Origin: Stenotrophomonas koreensis
Lineage (GTDB): Bacteria > Pseudomonadota > Gammaproteobacteria > Xanthomonadales > Xanthomonadaceae
Direction: 5' to 3'
Assembly (NCBI RefSeq): GCF_001431525.1
Contig: NZ_LDJH01000009.1
Coordinates: forward strand, 1 to 32,169
Length of the DNA stretch: 32,169 nt
This document shows, one piece after another, positions 17,184 to 26,022 of the stretch; the stretch's first letter is position 1; every line of letters begins with the position of its first letter. The position numbers were made by a program, and so were the translations under genes. Under the pieces are notes generated by a model. It searched no databases and was not told the origin of the DNA. It worked only from the letters and a program-made list of their open reading frames with translations.

Positions 17184-17348
17184 CAAACGCTCTGCAGTGA
17201 AAAGCCCGGGCGGCGGGCAGCCGGCCAATCATGTCACTGGCCGGGGTGGACTCAAAATCATTTGCCGGGCCACAACCCGGGAGGATCCATCGGCCGCCGG
17301 CAGACGCGTCGCAGCCAGGCAGGCACGCGGTGGCAACACCGCGGTGCT

Positions 17349-17651
17349 TTACCGCTGCATCGGCTCACGCGCCAGCTGGGCCCGGCGTTCGGCACTGAAG
17401 GCCCACCAGGGCTGGGCCGGTTCACCGGCCAGAAAACGCACGATCGACAGAAACACGTCGATGACACAGGGATCGTGGACCACCCCGGTGCGCAGGCACA
17501 GCTGGGCGTACAGGTCATAGGCATCGCGCCCGCGCAGCTGCGCCGGCACCCGGATGCCGATCAGGCGCAGATCCTTCTCGCAGGCCGGCCCCACATTGGG
17601 CAGGTCGGTCAGGCGCAACAGGCGGTTACGGTCGACCTTGTCCGGATGCAT
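17349..17651 (-). CDS. Helix-hairpin-helix protein, Cdd1-like
   Basis: This 100-residue protein has the helix-hairpin-helix motif LTDLPNVGPACEKDLRLIGI near its start, then RDAYDLYAQLC and TGVVHDPCVIDVFLSIVRF. This sequence is typical of the Cdd1 ('pathogenicity locus') family, small proteins of unknown role with a possible DNA-binding fold. An AGGA ribosome-binding site lies just before the ATG. It follows parB on the same strand after 43 bp, so it may be read from the rsmG-parAB transcript, but a link to partitioning is speculation. Confidence 0.82.
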   Translation of the reverse strand: MHPDKVDRNRLLRLTDLPNVGPACEKDLRLIGIRVPAQLRGRDAYDLYAQLCLRTGVVHDPCVIDVFLSIVRFLAGEPAQPWWAFSAERRAQLAREPMQR

Positions 17652-17694
17652 TGTCCTGGCCTTTGATCAGCGTGCCTGCGGCGGTCGGGAACAC

Positions 17695-18603
17695 CTAGCC
17701 GCGACGGGCGCGCAGGCGTTCGAGCACCCCGTCCAGGGTGTCCAGGTCGCTGTAATGGATCACCAGCTTGCCCTTGCCGCCACGGCCCTGGGTGATGTCC
17801 ACCCGTGCACCGAGCGCTTCGGACAACTCATTCTGCAGGCTGGCGATATCGGCCAGCGGGCTGGCCGGGGCAGGTTTGGCCTTGCGCGCACCGGGCAGCT
17901 TGCCGGCGGCGAACTGCTGGGCACGATGCTCAACCTCACGCACCGACCAGCCCTGCTCGGCTGCTTCCTCGGCCAGCTTGGTGGCCAGCTCCGGGGCCAG
18001 GGTCAGCAGCGCACGGGCATGGCCCATTTCCAGCCGGCGCTCGATCAGCAGCGCGCGCACGCCTTCGGGCAGGTCGAGCAGGCGCAGCAGGTTGGACACC
18101 GCCGCACGCGAACGGCCCACCGCCTGCGCCGCTTCGGCGTGGGTCAGGCTGAATTCCTGGATCAGGCGCGACAGCGCCTGCGCCTCTTCCAACGGGTTGA
18201 GGTCTTCGCGCTGGATGTTCTCGATCAGCGCCATCGCAACGACGGTGCGGTCTTCCAGCTCGCGCACCACCACCGGCACTTCGGTCAGCCCGGCCAGCTG
18301 CGAGGCACGCCAGCGGCGCTCACCGGCAACGATCTCGTAATTGCCGGCCGGCAGCCGGCGCACCAGGATCGGCTGGATCACGCCCTGGGCGCGGATCGAA
18401 TCGGCCAGCTCGTCCAGCTTGGACGAATCCATCTCGCGGCGCGGCTGGTACTTGCCCGGCTGCAGCTCGGAGACCTTGATCCGGCGCAGCACCTCGCCCG
18501 GTTGCGGCTGGGCCACCGCGGCCACGTTGACCGGCGTGGTGGCGCCCTTCGGGCCAAGCAGGGCATCCAGACCACGGCCAAGGCCGCGCTTTTTGGCAGT
18601 CAT
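17695..18603 (-). CDS. parB: Chromosome partitioning protein ParB
   Basis: This 302-residue ParB/Spo0J protein loads on parS sites near the origin and spreads as a CTP-dependent clamp. The N-terminal CTP-binding region shows QPGKYQPRR, then GERRWRASQLAG and ENIQREDLNPLEEAQAL. The central helix-turn-helix is HAEAAQAVGRSRAAVSNLLR, and the C-terminal dimer domain ends LDTLDGVLERLRARRG. Its start codon overlaps the parA stop codon by one base (TGATG), so translation is coupled. I did not find a parS-like palindrome in the window. Confidence 0.97.
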   Translation of the reverse strand: MTAKKRGLGRGLDALLGPKGATTPVNVAAVAQPQPGEVLRRIKVSELQPGKYQPRREMDSSKLDELADSIRAQGVIQPILVRRLPAGNYEIVAGERRWRASQLAGLTEVPVVVRELEDRTVVAMALIENIQREDLNPLEEAQALSRLIQEFSLTHAEAAQAVGRSRAAVSNLLRLLDLPEGVRALLIERRLEMGHARALLTLAPELATKLAEEAAEQGWSVREVEHRAQQFAAGKLPGARKAKPAPASPLADIASLQNELSEALGARVDITQGRGGKGKLVIHYSDLDTLDGVLERLRARRG

Positions 18604-19400
18604 CAGGCGATCTCCGTGGCCTTGGCGGCCTTGTTGCGTTGCGCGTTGCGACGAATCACTTCACCGGCCAGGCCGACATAGGCCACGCCGCCGCGCGAGC
18701 TGCGGTCATAGCCGAGGATGCTCTGGCCATGGCTGGGCGCCTCGGCCAGGCGCACATTGCGCGGCACGATGGTGCGGAACACCTTGTCACCGAAATGCGC
18801 GGTCAGCTCGGCCGACACCGCATTGGCCAGGTTGTTGCGCACATCGAACATGGTGCGCAGCACGCCTTCGATCTCCAGCACCGGGTTGAGCGTGCTGCGC
18901 AGTGCCTCGATGGTTTCCACCAGCGCACTCAGGCCTTCCAGCGCGTAGTACTCGCACTGCATCGGCACGATCACCGAATCAGCCGCGGCCAGCGCGTTGA
19001 GGGTCAGCAGGCCCAGTGCCGGCGGGCAGTCGATGATGATGTAGTCGTACTGGCCGACCACCGGTGCCAGCGCAGTCTTGAGCCGCTGCTCGCGCGCATC
19101 CTGGCTCATCAGCTGGATCTCGGCGGCGGTCAGGTCGATGTTGCCCGGCAGCAGGTCAAAGCCCTCGCCGGTGGTCACCCGTACCTGCACCACACTGGCC
19201 TCGCCCAGCAGCAGGTCGTAGGTGGACGCACTCAACTCGCGCTTGTCCACGCCACTGCCCATGGTCGCATTGCCCTGCGAATCCAGGTCCACCAGCAGCA
19301 CGCGCTTGCCGGCACCGGCAAGTGCCGCGGCCAGGTTCACGGCGGTAGTGGTCTTGCCGACGCCGCCTTTCTGGTTGGCAATCGCGATGATGCGGGCCAT
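18603..19400 (-). CDS. parA: Chromosome partitioning ATPase ParA
   Basis: This is a 265-residue deviant Walker ATPase. The motif KGGVGKTT (residues 11-18) has the signature lysine, followed by LLVDLDSQGN and DYIIIDCPP. It works with ParB to separate replicated origins and matches Soj-type chromosomal ParA proteins without an N-terminal DNA-binding extension. The start at 19400 (MARIIAIANQ) is preceded by AGAGG; a start twelve codons upstream is less likely. It is part of rsmG-parA-parB, the usual bacterial gene order. Confidence 0.97.
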   Translation of the reverse strand: MARIIAIANQKGGVGKTTTAVNLAAALAGAGKRVLLVDLDSQGNATMGSGVDKRELSASTYDLLLGEASVVQVRVTTGEGFDLLPGNIDLTAAEIQLMSQDAREQRLKTALAPVVGQYDYIIIDCPPALGLLTLNALAAADSVIVPMQCEYYALEGLSALVETIEALRSTLNPVLEIEGVLRTMFDVRNNLANAVSAELTAHFGDKVFRTIVPRNVRLAEAPSHGQSILGYDRSSRGGVAYVGLAGEVIRRNAQRNKAAKATEIA

Positions 19401-19477
19401 GCGTTGAGCCTCTTGGGCGGAATCCTGGTGGGTCATTATGGCCGCTCGCCGGCCGAATGCGAAAACCGGGTGAACAA

Positions 19478-20116
19478 TCAGCCGCGGCCGACCACCACCA
19501 GATGCCGCTCGCCGACCAGGCCCGGCACCTGCAGCGGGGTGATCGACTCGACCTGCCAGCCGGCCGGCAGCGCGGCGATTTCCTCATGCGGGACCACGCC
19601 CTTCATCGCCAGCAGGCGGCCGCCCGGACGCAGCAGGTGGCCACCGACAGCGATGATCCCGGCCAGGGTATCCATCGCCCGCGCGGTCAGGTTGTCATAC
19701 GCAGCCGGCTCGTCCAGCGCCTCGGCGCGGCTTTCGGCCACCCGTGCGTTGCTCAAGCCCAGCTTGCGCACGGCCTCGCGCATGAAGCGGCATTTCTTGC
19801 CATTGCTCTCCACCAGGGTCACCTGCAGGCCCGGATGGGTGATCGCCAGCGGGATGCCCGGCAACCCGGGGCCGGTGCCGAGGTCGGCCAGGGTACCGGT
19901 GGAAAAGAACGGAGCCATGGCCAGCGAGTCGAGCAGGTGGCGGGTGACCATCTCGCGCGGGTCGCGGATGGCGGTCAGGTTGTAGGTCTTGTTCCAGCGG
20001 TCCAGCAGGGCCAGATACTGCAGCAGCGGGCCGGCCAGGTCGGCAGGCAGCGACATCGCGGCCAGGCCCTGCTCCAGGCTGGCGGCGACGTCGGCGGGGA
20101 GGGTGTGGGTGCTCAT
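19478..20116 (-). CDS. rsmG: 16S rRNA (guanine527-N7)-methyltransferase
   Basis: This 212-residue SAM-dependent methyltransferase modifies G527 of 16S rRNA. The conserved segments are [20 protein letters not shown], the SAM loop [17 protein letters not shown], then [12 protein letters not shown] and [13 protein letters not shown]. The start at 20116 (MSTHTLP) fits the family length; an ATG three codons upstream is an alternative. It lies 19 bp after the phosphopantetheinyl transferase gene and 77 bp before parA, all on one strand. Confidence 0.96.
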   Translation of the reverse strand: MSTHTLPADVAASLEQGLAAMSLPADLAGPLLQYLALLDRWNKTYNLTAIRDPREMVTRHLLDSLAMAPFFSTGTLADLGTGPGLPGIPLAITHPGLQVTLVESNGKKCRFMREAVRKLGLSNARVAESRAEALDEPAAYDNLTARAMDTLAGIIAVGGHLLRPGGRLLAMKGVVPHEEIAALPAGWQVESITPLQVPGLVGERHLVVVGRG

Positions 20117-20135
20117 GGCCGGCATTATCGCAGGC

Positions 20136-20750
20136 TCACAGCGGTTGCCAGGCCAATGCCGCGCGGAAATCCGCACCGATGGCCCATTCGCGCAACTGCC
20201 AGCTGCCGGCAGGGCCAAGCTCCGGGTCGCTGACGCTCACCTGCAGGCACTGCCCCTGCGGGGCAAAGGCGAACCGGTGCAGGCCAAAGGAAATGCCGTG
20301 GCCATGGGCCTTGAGCAGCGCCTCCTTGGCACACCAGACCCGGAAGAACCACTGCTGGCGTGCCGCCTCCTCCAGGCCCAGCAGCCAGGCCACTTCATCG
20401 GGATGGAAGAAACGCGCGATCACCTCGGCCATCCTCGGCCGTGGCTGGATCCGCTCCAGGTCCACCCCCAGCCGCACCCCCTGGCCCAGCGCCACCAGCA
20501 GATGGCCGCCACTGTGGCTCCAGCCGACATCCTGGCCTTCCAGTGGCCGCCCCAGCTGCGGCCGGCCACGTTCGCTGCGGCTGATCGGCAACTGTTCAGG
20601 TGCCAGCCCCAGCACCGGTGCCAATACCTGCCGGGCCTGCGGTTCGCCCCGTGTTCCAGCGGTATGCGGCAATTGCCAGACCTGCAGGTGATCCCACTGC
20701 CAGTGCCCCAACACGGTGGCCGTCACCACGCGCGCCTCACGTTGGTGCAC
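20136..20750 (-). CDS. 4'-phosphopantetheinyl transferase superfamily protein
   Basis: This 204-residue protein has the Sfp/AcpT-type signatures: [10 protein letters not shown], then GVDLE (Asp97, Glu99) for magnesium binding, and [15 protein letters not shown] with Glu143 and Lys147. It transfers the phosphopantetheine arm from CoA to carrier-protein domains. Its length is that of Sfp/AcpT rather than the short AcpS. The carrier it activates is not in the window. It appears to be the first gene of a minus-strand unit leading into rsmG-parAB. Confidence 0.9.
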   Translation of the reverse strand: MHQREARVVTATVLGHWQWDHLQVWQLPHTAGTRGEPQARQVLAPVLGLAPEQLPISRSERGRPQLGRPLEGQDVGWSHSGGHLLVALGQGVRLGVDLERIQPRPRMAEVIARFFHPDEVAWLLGLEEAARQQWFFRVWCAKEALLKAHGHGISFGLHRFAFAPQGQCLQVSVSDPELGPAGSWQLREWAIGADFRAALAWQPL

Positions 20751-20825
20751 GATTTTTTAACGTGGCCATCCCTTAACTGCACCGCAGGCATCAGCCCCGG
20801 TGCCCACTGATAAGGAGACGAATGC

Positions 20826-21077
20826 ATGGGAATCATCATTTGGTTGATCATCGGCGGTATTGTCGGCTGGCTGGCCAGCATCATCATGAAGCGTGACGGC
20901 CAGCAGGGCATCCTGCTCAACATCATCGTCGGCATCGTCGGCGCCCTGATCGCCGGTTTCCTGTTCGGTGGCGGCATCAATGAGGCCATTACGGTCAGGA
21001 CCTTCATCTTCTCGCTGATCGGTGCGGTGATCCTGCTGGCGATCGTGAACCTGTTCACCCGCAAGTCGATCCGCTGA
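20826..21077 (+). CDS. GlsB/YeaQ/YmgE-family stress membrane protein
   Basis: This 83-residue protein is almost all membrane: GIIIWLIIGGIVGWLASIIM, then QGILLNIIVGIVGALIAGFL and FIFSLIGAVILLAIVNLF, giving three helices with the family's glycine-rich WLAS and GIVGA motifs. Members are stress-induced inner-membrane proteins of unknown mechanism. AAGGAG lies eight bases before the ATG. It is divergent from the phosphopantetheinyl transferase gene and stands alone before a strong terminator. Confidence 0.93.
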   Translation: MGIIIWLIIGGIVGWLASIIMKRDGQQGILLNIIVGIVGALIAGFLFGGGINEAITVRTFIFSLIGAVILLAIVNLFTRKSIR

Positions 21078-21107
21078 AGCAGCCGCTGCCGCCAACCTGC
21101 GTGCAGC

Positions 21108-21136
21108 CACAAAGCCCGGCCGAGCCGGGCTTTGTG
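21108..21136. terminator. Bidirectional terminator between glsB-like gene and exonuclease III
   Basis: CACAAAGCCCGGC (21108-21120) and GCCGGGCTTTGTG (21124-21136) form a perfect 13-bp stem with a CGA loop between convergent genes. The arm carries a short T run on both strands. Confidence 0.9.
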
Positions 21137-21148
21137 CTGTCTGCCGGC

Positions 21149-21919
21149 TCAGCCGGCCAGCGCGATCCACGCCGGCGCGTGGTCGCTGGGACGCTCCCAG
21201 GTGCGCGGTTCACGGTCAATCCCGGCATCGTCCAGGCGCGCGGCGAGCGCATCGGAAACCAGGTTCAGGTCGATGCGCAGGCCGTAATTGCGGCGGAAAC
21301 CGGCGGCGCGGTAATCCCACCAACTGAAGATCCCGGCGTCCTGGTGCTTGAGCCGGAAAGCATCGTGCAGGCCCAGGTCCAGCAACGCCTGCAACCCGGC
21401 ACGCTCGGCGGTCGAGGTCAGGATGTGGTTGTCATTCCAGACCGCGGCATCGGGCACATCGCGATCGTCCGGTGCAATGTTGAAATCGCCCATCACCACC
21501 AGCTGCGGGTGGCGGGCCAGCTCGGCGGCCACCCACTCACGCACCGCGGCCAGCCAGCGCAGCTTGTAGGCGTACTTGTCGGTGCCCACGTCCTGGCCGT
21601 TGACCACGTACAGGTTGATCACGCGCACGCCGTTGATGGTGCCGGCGATCACCCGCTTCTGCTCATCCTCGAAACCCGGGATGCCGATCTGCACATCCTC
21701 GATGGGACTGCGGGCCAGCAACGCGACCCCGTTGTAGGTCTTCTGCCCGGCAAACACCACGTTCCAGCCCAGCTCGGCCAGGCGGGCGGCCGGGAACTTG
21801 TGGTCCTCCAGCTTGGTTTCCTGCAGGCCGACCACGTCGGGGGCAAAGCCTTCCAGCCACTGTTCCAGGTGCGGCAGGCGGACATTGAGCGAGTTGACGT
21901 TCCAGGACACGATTTTCAT
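21149..21919 (-). CDS. xthA: Exodeoxyribonuclease III
   Basis: This is a 256-residue AP endonuclease/3'-5' exonuclease of base excision repair. It shows the family sequence in order: MKIVSWNVNSLNVRLPHLEQ, LQETKLED (catalytic Glu), VMGDFNIAPDDRDV (Asp and Asn), DYRAAGFRRNYGLRIDLNLV, and ERPSDHAP with the catalytic His. Length is close to E. coli ExoIII (268). The start at 21919 is fixed by the family N-terminus, although the frame stays open for 131 codons upstream in GC-rich noncoding DNA. Confidence 0.95.
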   Translation of the reverse strand: MKIVSWNVNSLNVRLPHLEQWLEGFAPDVVGLQETKLEDHKFPAARLAELGWNVVFAGQKTYNGVALLARSPIEDVQIGIPGFEDEQKRVIAGTINGVRVINLYVVNGQDVGTDKYAYKLRWLAAVREWVAAELARHPQLVVMGDFNIAPDDRDVPDAAVWNDNHILTSTAERAGLQALLDLGLHDAFRLKHQDAGIFSWWDYRAAGFRRNYGLRIDLNLVSDALAARLDDAGIDREPRTWERPSDHAPAWIALAG

Positions 21920-22466
21920 GTGGCAGCCATCTTGTTGATTCAATTGAATACCCTTGCGACGCAAAGGCCTTGCGTGGACCCGGCACAACTGGCGGCCCCT
22001 GCCTCCGGCAGGCGCGGCCGCACCCGCCGGAGGCGGCCCATGGTAGCCCGCCCGGCCCCGGCTGCCGCCCACCCGGCGGCAGTACGCCGGCAGCCGCCAG
22101 ACCGTGCCGGATAAACCTGCCGCCACCAGCCGCCGTCCCGGCCGGGCAGGCATTGCCCGCACAACGGCAGCAGCGCCGACGGGCAACCGGCTGCGGCGCA
22201 ACGGGCCGGGCCAGCGGACGGCTGCAGCGTACGCTGCATTGGCCGATCCACCCACCGCAACCCGGCGCCTGCCCCAGCACGGGCTGAACAAGCGCGCGCA
22301 CCACTGGCCCATCGGCCGCCGGCCCGCTACCGTGGGCGGCCCGGCCGATCACTTCGGCCAGACGCCGGGCCCGGCGCCGTTTTCCGCTGCCGTGTCCGGC
22401 CAGGACACCCACGCGATCATGGCTGCCGCCGGCATCCACCCTGACGACTGACGAGAAGAGATGACG
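21920..22466. other. Long intergenic region with no recognised gene
   Basis: This 547-bp gap separates the divergent exonuclease III and transaldolase genes. It contains the AT-rich palindrome TTCAATTGAA near 21938-21947, which probably marks the exonuclease promoter, and a small GGCCGA/TCGGCC inverted repeat at 22343-22359. Open frames exist only because the DNA is very GC-rich; their translations are Arg/Pro/Ala-rich and match nothing I know. Confidence 0.5.
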
Positions 22467-23423
22467 ATGAGCGTTTCCAAGCTGGCCCAACTGCGTGAAC
22501 TGTCGGTAGTGGTTGCCGATACCGGTGATTACGCCGCGATCGAGAAGCTGCGCCCGGTGGACTGCACCACCAACCCGACCCTGGTGAAGAAGGCGCTGGA
22601 CCTGCCGGTGTACGCCGAGCTGATCGAGGCCGAGCTGGCCCGCGCGGCCGGCGCCAGCGGCGAGCGCGCGGCGGTCATCGATGACATCGCCGACCGCCTC
22701 ACCGTCGGTATCGGCGCGATGCTCAGCCGGCTGATCCCGGGCCGCATCTCCACCGAGGTCGATGCCGACAAGTCGCACGACACCGCCGCCACCATCGCCA
22801 AGGCCCGCCGCTTCATCGCGCTGTACGCCGAGGCCGGTGTGCCCAAGGAGAAGGTGCTGATCAAGATCGCCGCCACCTGGGAAGGCATCGAGGCGGCGCG
22901 CGTACTGCAGGCCGAGGGCATCGACTGCAACCTGACCCTGATCTTCAACCCGGTGCAGGCGCTGGCCTGTGCCGAGGCCGGTGCCTTCCTGATCTCGCCG
23001 TTCGTCGGCCGCATCCTGGACTGGTACGTGGCCCGCGGGCAGACCCCGGCCAGCATCGACGAAGACCCCGGCGTGGTGTTCGTGCGCGGTGTCTACAACG
23101 AGTTCAAGCGCCGCGGCATCCCGACCGTGGTGATGGGCGCCTCGTTCCGCTCCACCGCACAGGTCGAGGCACTGGCCGGCTGCGACCGCCTGACCATCTC
23201 GCCGGAGCTGCTGGAAAAGCTCGACGCCGACCACGGCGCGCTGCCGCGCCAGCTGTCCCCGGTTGCCGCTGACGGCGTGGTGCATGCGCCGGTCACCGCC
23301 GAATCGTTCGCCGCCGCGATCGCCGCCGATGCGATGGCCGAGGAAAAACTGCGCACCGGCATCGAAGGCTTTGTGAAGGACCTGGACGGCCTGCGCCAGA
23401 TGATTGCCGCACGCATCGGCTGA
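22467..23423 (+). CDS. tal: Transaldolase
   Basis: This 318-residue TalB-type enzyme of the pentose phosphate pathway moves a dihydroxyacetone unit between sugar phosphates. The sequence has [15 protein letters not shown] and [12 protein letters not shown] near the start, [20 protein letters not shown] with the Schiff-base lysine (KIAATWEG), and [20 protein letters not shown]. Two ATGs are possible (22461 and 22467); the second is preferred because the GAGAAGAG sequence then has normal spacing. A strong terminator follows. Confidence 0.95.
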   Translation: MSVSKLAQLRELSVVVADTGDYAAIEKLRPVDCTTNPTLVKKALDLPVYAELIEAELARAAGASGERAAVIDDIADRLTVGIGAMLSRLIPGRISTEVDADKSHDTAATIAKARRFIALYAEAGVPKEKVLIKIAATWEGIEAARVLQAEGIDCNLTLIFNPVQALACAEAGAFLISPFVGRILDWYVARGQTPASIDEDPGVVFVRGVYNEFKRRGIPTVVMGASFRSTAQVEALAGCDRLTISPELLEKLDADHGALPRQLSPVAADGVVHAPVTAESFAAAIAADAMAEEKLRTGIEGFVKDLDGLRQMIAARIG

Positions 23424-23451
23424 GCCTTGGCCTGACCCTTGCTGGAAAGCA

Positions 23452-23480
23452 AAACAGCCGGCGCCCAACGCCGGCTGTTT
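23452..23480 (+). terminator. Transaldolase terminator
   Basis: AAACAGCCGGCG (23452-23463) and CGCCGGCTGTTT (23469-23480) form a perfect 12-bp stem with a CCCAA loop and a TTT end, 29 bp after the tal stop codon. Confidence 0.88.
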
Positions 23481-23540
23481 GCTGACCGCCGATGCTGCAA
23501 TGGCTGCATGCCACGGTACAGACCACGGCCGCACCGGCCG

Positions 23541-23650
23541 TCGTGCGCAAGCGCACTCCCACAGGAGACTCCCACAGCGGCCAGCTGTGCTTTTGTGGGA
23601 AGCGACCTTGGTCGCGATGCCCTTCCCACAAGGGCAATGGGCTTTTGTGG
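23541..23650. repeat. Palindromic intergenic repeat, copy 1
   Basis: This 110-bp unit contains the palindrome GTGCGCAAGCGCAC (23543-23556), two ACTCCCACAG-type segments, and a hairpin with outer arms GTGGGAAG (23595-23602) and CTTCCCAC (23622-23629) around inner arms GCGACC/GGTCGC. It recurs exactly 360 bp later with six mismatches. Such GTGGGA-type repetitive extragenic palindromes are common in Stenotrophomonas and Pseudomonas. Confidence 0.85.
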
Positions 23651-23734
23651 AGGTCAACCCTCTTGATCAAGCAACGCAGCGGACTTCCGCTGTAGCGGCG
23701 CACGCCGCGACCAAGGCTTGCAAGACACCCCGCC

Positions 23735-23865
23735 ATCACGGGCAAGCTTGCTCCTGCCAAAGCAACGGCATCGCGGCGTGGGCCGCTCCTGCACAGGCAA
23801 AAGCATCGGGAGCACGCTCCTGCAAAAACAACAGCATCGTGGCCAGGACCGCTCCTGCCGAAGCC
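23735..23865. repeat. Cluster of four degenerate REP-like units
   Basis: Between the two 110-bp repeats, a shorter unit recurs four times on the minus strand: a GCAGGAGC core followed by a variable spacer and ATGCYG. The GCTCCTGC cores lie near 23750, 23787, 23817 and 23851. The units are diverged from one another, unlike the larger repeats. No coding potential is seen. Confidence 0.65.
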
Positions 23866-23900
23866 ACCGGGCGCCTGCCCAGCGCAGTCGTGCCAGGCTG

Positions 23901-24010
23901 TCGTGCGCAAGCGCACTCCCACAGGGGACTGCCACAGCGGCCAGCTGTGCTTTTGTGGGAAGCGACCTTGGTCGCGATGCCCTTCCCACAGAGGCCAAGG
24001 GCTTTTGTGG
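23901..24010. repeat. Palindromic intergenic repeat, copy 2
   Basis: This is the second copy of the unit at 23541-23650 in the same orientation, with six differences in 110 positions. Its central 50 bp, including the complete GTGGGAAG hairpin, are identical. It ends 21 bp before the stop codon of the aldehyde dehydrogenase gene, so the whole repeat cluster sits between two convergent genes. Confidence 0.85.
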
Positions 24011-24030
24011 GAAACAGCCCTTGCCGCGAT

Positions 24031-25446
24031 TCAGCGCACCAGCAGGTCGAGCAGGCGCTGCAGCGGGCGGTACGGCGGCTTGAGCCAGTCGGTGGCGGTG
24101 ATGCGCGGCTGCCACAGCACCGGCAGCGCCTTGCTCATCGCATCAAAGCCGGCGCGGCCGTGGTAGGCGCCCATGCCGCTGGCACCGACGCCACCAAACG
24201 GCAGGCCTTCGGCGGCAAAGTGCAGCAGGCAGTCATTGACGGTGATGCCACCGGCCACGGTGTCGTGCAGCAGGCGCTCCACCGCACGCCGGTCGTGGCT
24301 GAAGGGGTACAGCGCCAGCGGCCGCTCAGCGGCGTTGATGTGGGCGATGGCCGCGTCCAGCGAGTCCACGGCGAGGATCGGCAGCAGCGGGCCGAAGATC
24401 TCCTCGCCCATCACCGTGGCCTGGGCATCGGGCTGCAGGATCAGCGTCGGTGCCAGCAGGCGCTGGGCCGCGGCGTTGTCCGGCACTTCGGCCAGCTGGC
24501 GCACATCCAGCCCGCGTGCGCGCGCATCGGCCACATGCGCCATCAGCCGCTGGTACTGGCCGTCGTTGATGATGCGGGTGTAGTCGGCGCTGGCGGCCAG
24601 GTCATCGCCATAGCGCTGGCGCACCTGCACGCCCAGTGCGTGGGCCAGCGCCGCCACCCTCTGCTGGCCACCTTCCACCAGCACATAATCCGGGGCGATG
24701 CAGGTCTGCCCCGCGTTGAACCACTTGCCGGTGGCCAGCCGCGCGGCGGCTTTTTCAATCGGGTAATCGGCGCAGACAATCGCCGGCGACTTGCCGCCCA
24801 GCTCCAGCGTCAGCGGGGTCAGGTGCTGCGCGGCGGCGGCCATCACCTTGCGCCCGACCGCGGTGGAACCGGTGAACACCAGGTGGTCCAGCGGCAGCGC
24901 CGAGAACGCGGCAGCGACCTCGGCACCGCCCTGCACCACGCTCACCCGCTCGGCCGGGAACACGCCGGCCAGCAACTGCGCCAGCCAGGCACTGGTGGCC
25001 GGGGTGTGCTCGGAGGGTTTGAGCAGCACATGGTTGCCGGCAGCAATCGCGGTGGCCAGCGGGATCAGCGCCAGGTTCACCGGGTAGTTCCACGGGCTGA
25101 TCACCCCGACCACCCCCAGCGGCACCGCACGCAGCTCGGCGCGTGCCGGCAGCAGGCGCCAGCCGGCGCCCACCGGCGTGGGCCGCATCCAGTCACGCAG
25201 GTGCGCCAGCAGGTGGTCGATGGCCGACAGCACGGTCATGCCCTCTGCAATGCGTGATTCGGCCGCGCTGCGCTGGCCGAAATCGGTGTTGATCGCCGCC
25301 ACCATCTGCGGCAGCTGGGCCTTCACCGCCGCACGCAGCGCCTTGAGGTCAGCGCGGCGCTGGGCATAGCCGGGCTTGTTGGCCTGCCAGGCCGCGCGCA
25401 TGTGCTGCAGGGTGGCGCTCAGGCCGGTGGCGGTGTCGTGCGTCAT
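24031..25446 (-). CDS. Coniferyl-aldehyde-type aldehyde dehydrogenase
   Basis: This 471-residue NAD(P)-dependent aldehyde dehydrogenase contains ISPWNYPVNLALIPL (Asn120), the cofactor lysine in LLKPSEHTP (Lys143), FTGSTAVGRK, the general base in LELGGKSP (Glu215) and the nucleophile in NAGQTCIAPDY (Cys249). The PWNYPVNL and CIAPDYVLV patterns and the short length are those of the coniferyl aldehyde dehydrogenase (CalB) group, which oxidises aromatic or long aliphatic aldehydes. The start at 25446 follows GGGGAAGGA; a TTG five codons upstream is less likely. No lignin-related genes are nearby, so the substrate is open. Confidence 0.9.
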   Translation of the reverse strand: MTHDTATGLSATLQHMRAAWQANKPGYAQRRADLKALRAAVKAQLPQMVAAINTDFGQRSAAESRIAEGMTVLSAIDHLLAHLRDWMRPTPVGAGWRLLPARAELRAVPLGVVGVISPWNYPVNLALIPLATAIAAGNHVLLKPSEHTPATSAWLAQLLAGVFPAERVSVVQGGAEVAAAFSALPLDHLVFTGSTAVGRKVMAAAAQHLTPLTLELGGKSPAIVCADYPIEKAAARLATGKWFNAGQTCIAPDYVLVEGGQQRVAALAHALGVQVRQRYGDDLAASADYTRIINDGQYQRLMAHVADARARGLDVRQLAEVPDNAAAQRLLAPTLILQPDAQATVMGEEIFGPLLPILAVDSLDAAIAHINAAERPLALYPFSHDRRAVERLLHDTVAGGITVNDCLLHFAAEGLPFGGVGASGMGAYHGRAGFDAMSKALPVLWQPRITATDWLKPPYRPLQRLLDLLVR

Positions 25447-25526
25447 GTCCTTCCCCTTCAATCCAGGCAGGCATTGTGCCCGATGCCGGGGCTGCCACTA
25501 TGCCGGTGCGCTCAGCCGGGCTGGCG

Positions 25527-25814
25527 TCACTGGCGCCGGATGCCCGGCAACGCGCCGCACAGCAGGCCCAGCAGCGCCCCCAGCACGGCCCCGCCCTGCA
25601 CGCTGTTGCCCAGCACCCAGGCCAGCAAGCCGCCCACCAGCAGGCCGGCAATGGCAAAGCCGCCGCGCCGGCGTACCTTCTGCCGCCAGGCCAGGCGGGC
25701 CGCCTCACGCTGCGACACGGCTTGCGACCGCGCCTGCTGCGCCGCCCGCTCCGGCACCAGCAGGGCTTCGGCAATGGCGCTGGCCTGTTCGCGGTTGAGG
25801 GGGGTGTTGTCCAT
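25527..25814 (-). CDS. Small membrane protein with glycine-zipper helices
   Basis: This is a 95-residue protein: a soluble basic N-terminal half (NREQASAIAEALLVPERAAQ region) followed by two closely spaced hydrophobic segments, GGFAIAGLLVGGLLAWVLG and GAVLGALLGLLCGALPG, rich in small residues. AAGGAG precedes the ATG at 25814. I do not recognise a named family. The 208 bp upstream (25815-26022) show nothing I can name. Confidence 0.7.
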   Translation of the reverse strand: MDNTPLNREQASAIAEALLVPERAAQQARSQAVSQREAARLAWRQKVRRRGGFAIAGLLVGGLLAWVLGNSVQGGAVLGALLGLLCGALPGIRRQ

Positions 25815-26022
25815 GCGGATCGGCTCCTTGTGATCGACGTGGCCAGCAGGATGCCCGTCCGCAGTACGCGCAGGCAATGGCCACGGTGCGCCAGCGCAGC
25901 GGCAACGGGCCGCCCGTGCGGGCCGGTGCTCAGTGGATCGGCCCCGGTCTGGGATCCGGCAGCGGCGTTTCCAGCCCATGCGCTGTCTGGCCGCGGGTTC
26001 CGGCTGCCGGCAGCGCACTGCC

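Noticed and set aside
17695..20116. parS site near parAB
   Set aside because: I looked for a TGTTTCACGTGAAACA-like palindrome and saw none; a motif scan would be needed to be sure.
21920..22312. N-terminal extension of exonuclease III by 131 codons
   Set aside because: The extension is Arg/Pro/Ala-rich and precedes the standard MKIVSWNVNS family start.
22104..22451. 115-codon plus-strand open frame before transaldolase
   Set aside because: Composition is that of noncoding GC-rich DNA, there is no ribosome-binding site and no known similarity.
23541..24010. CRISPR array
   Set aside because: Repeats are palindromic, of two kinds, unevenly spaced and without uniform spacers; no cas genes are near.
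23404..25257. 617-codon plus-strand open frame across the repeat cluster and aldehyde dehydrogenase gene
   Set aside because: It reads through palindromic repeats and the antisense strand of a clear dehydrogenase.
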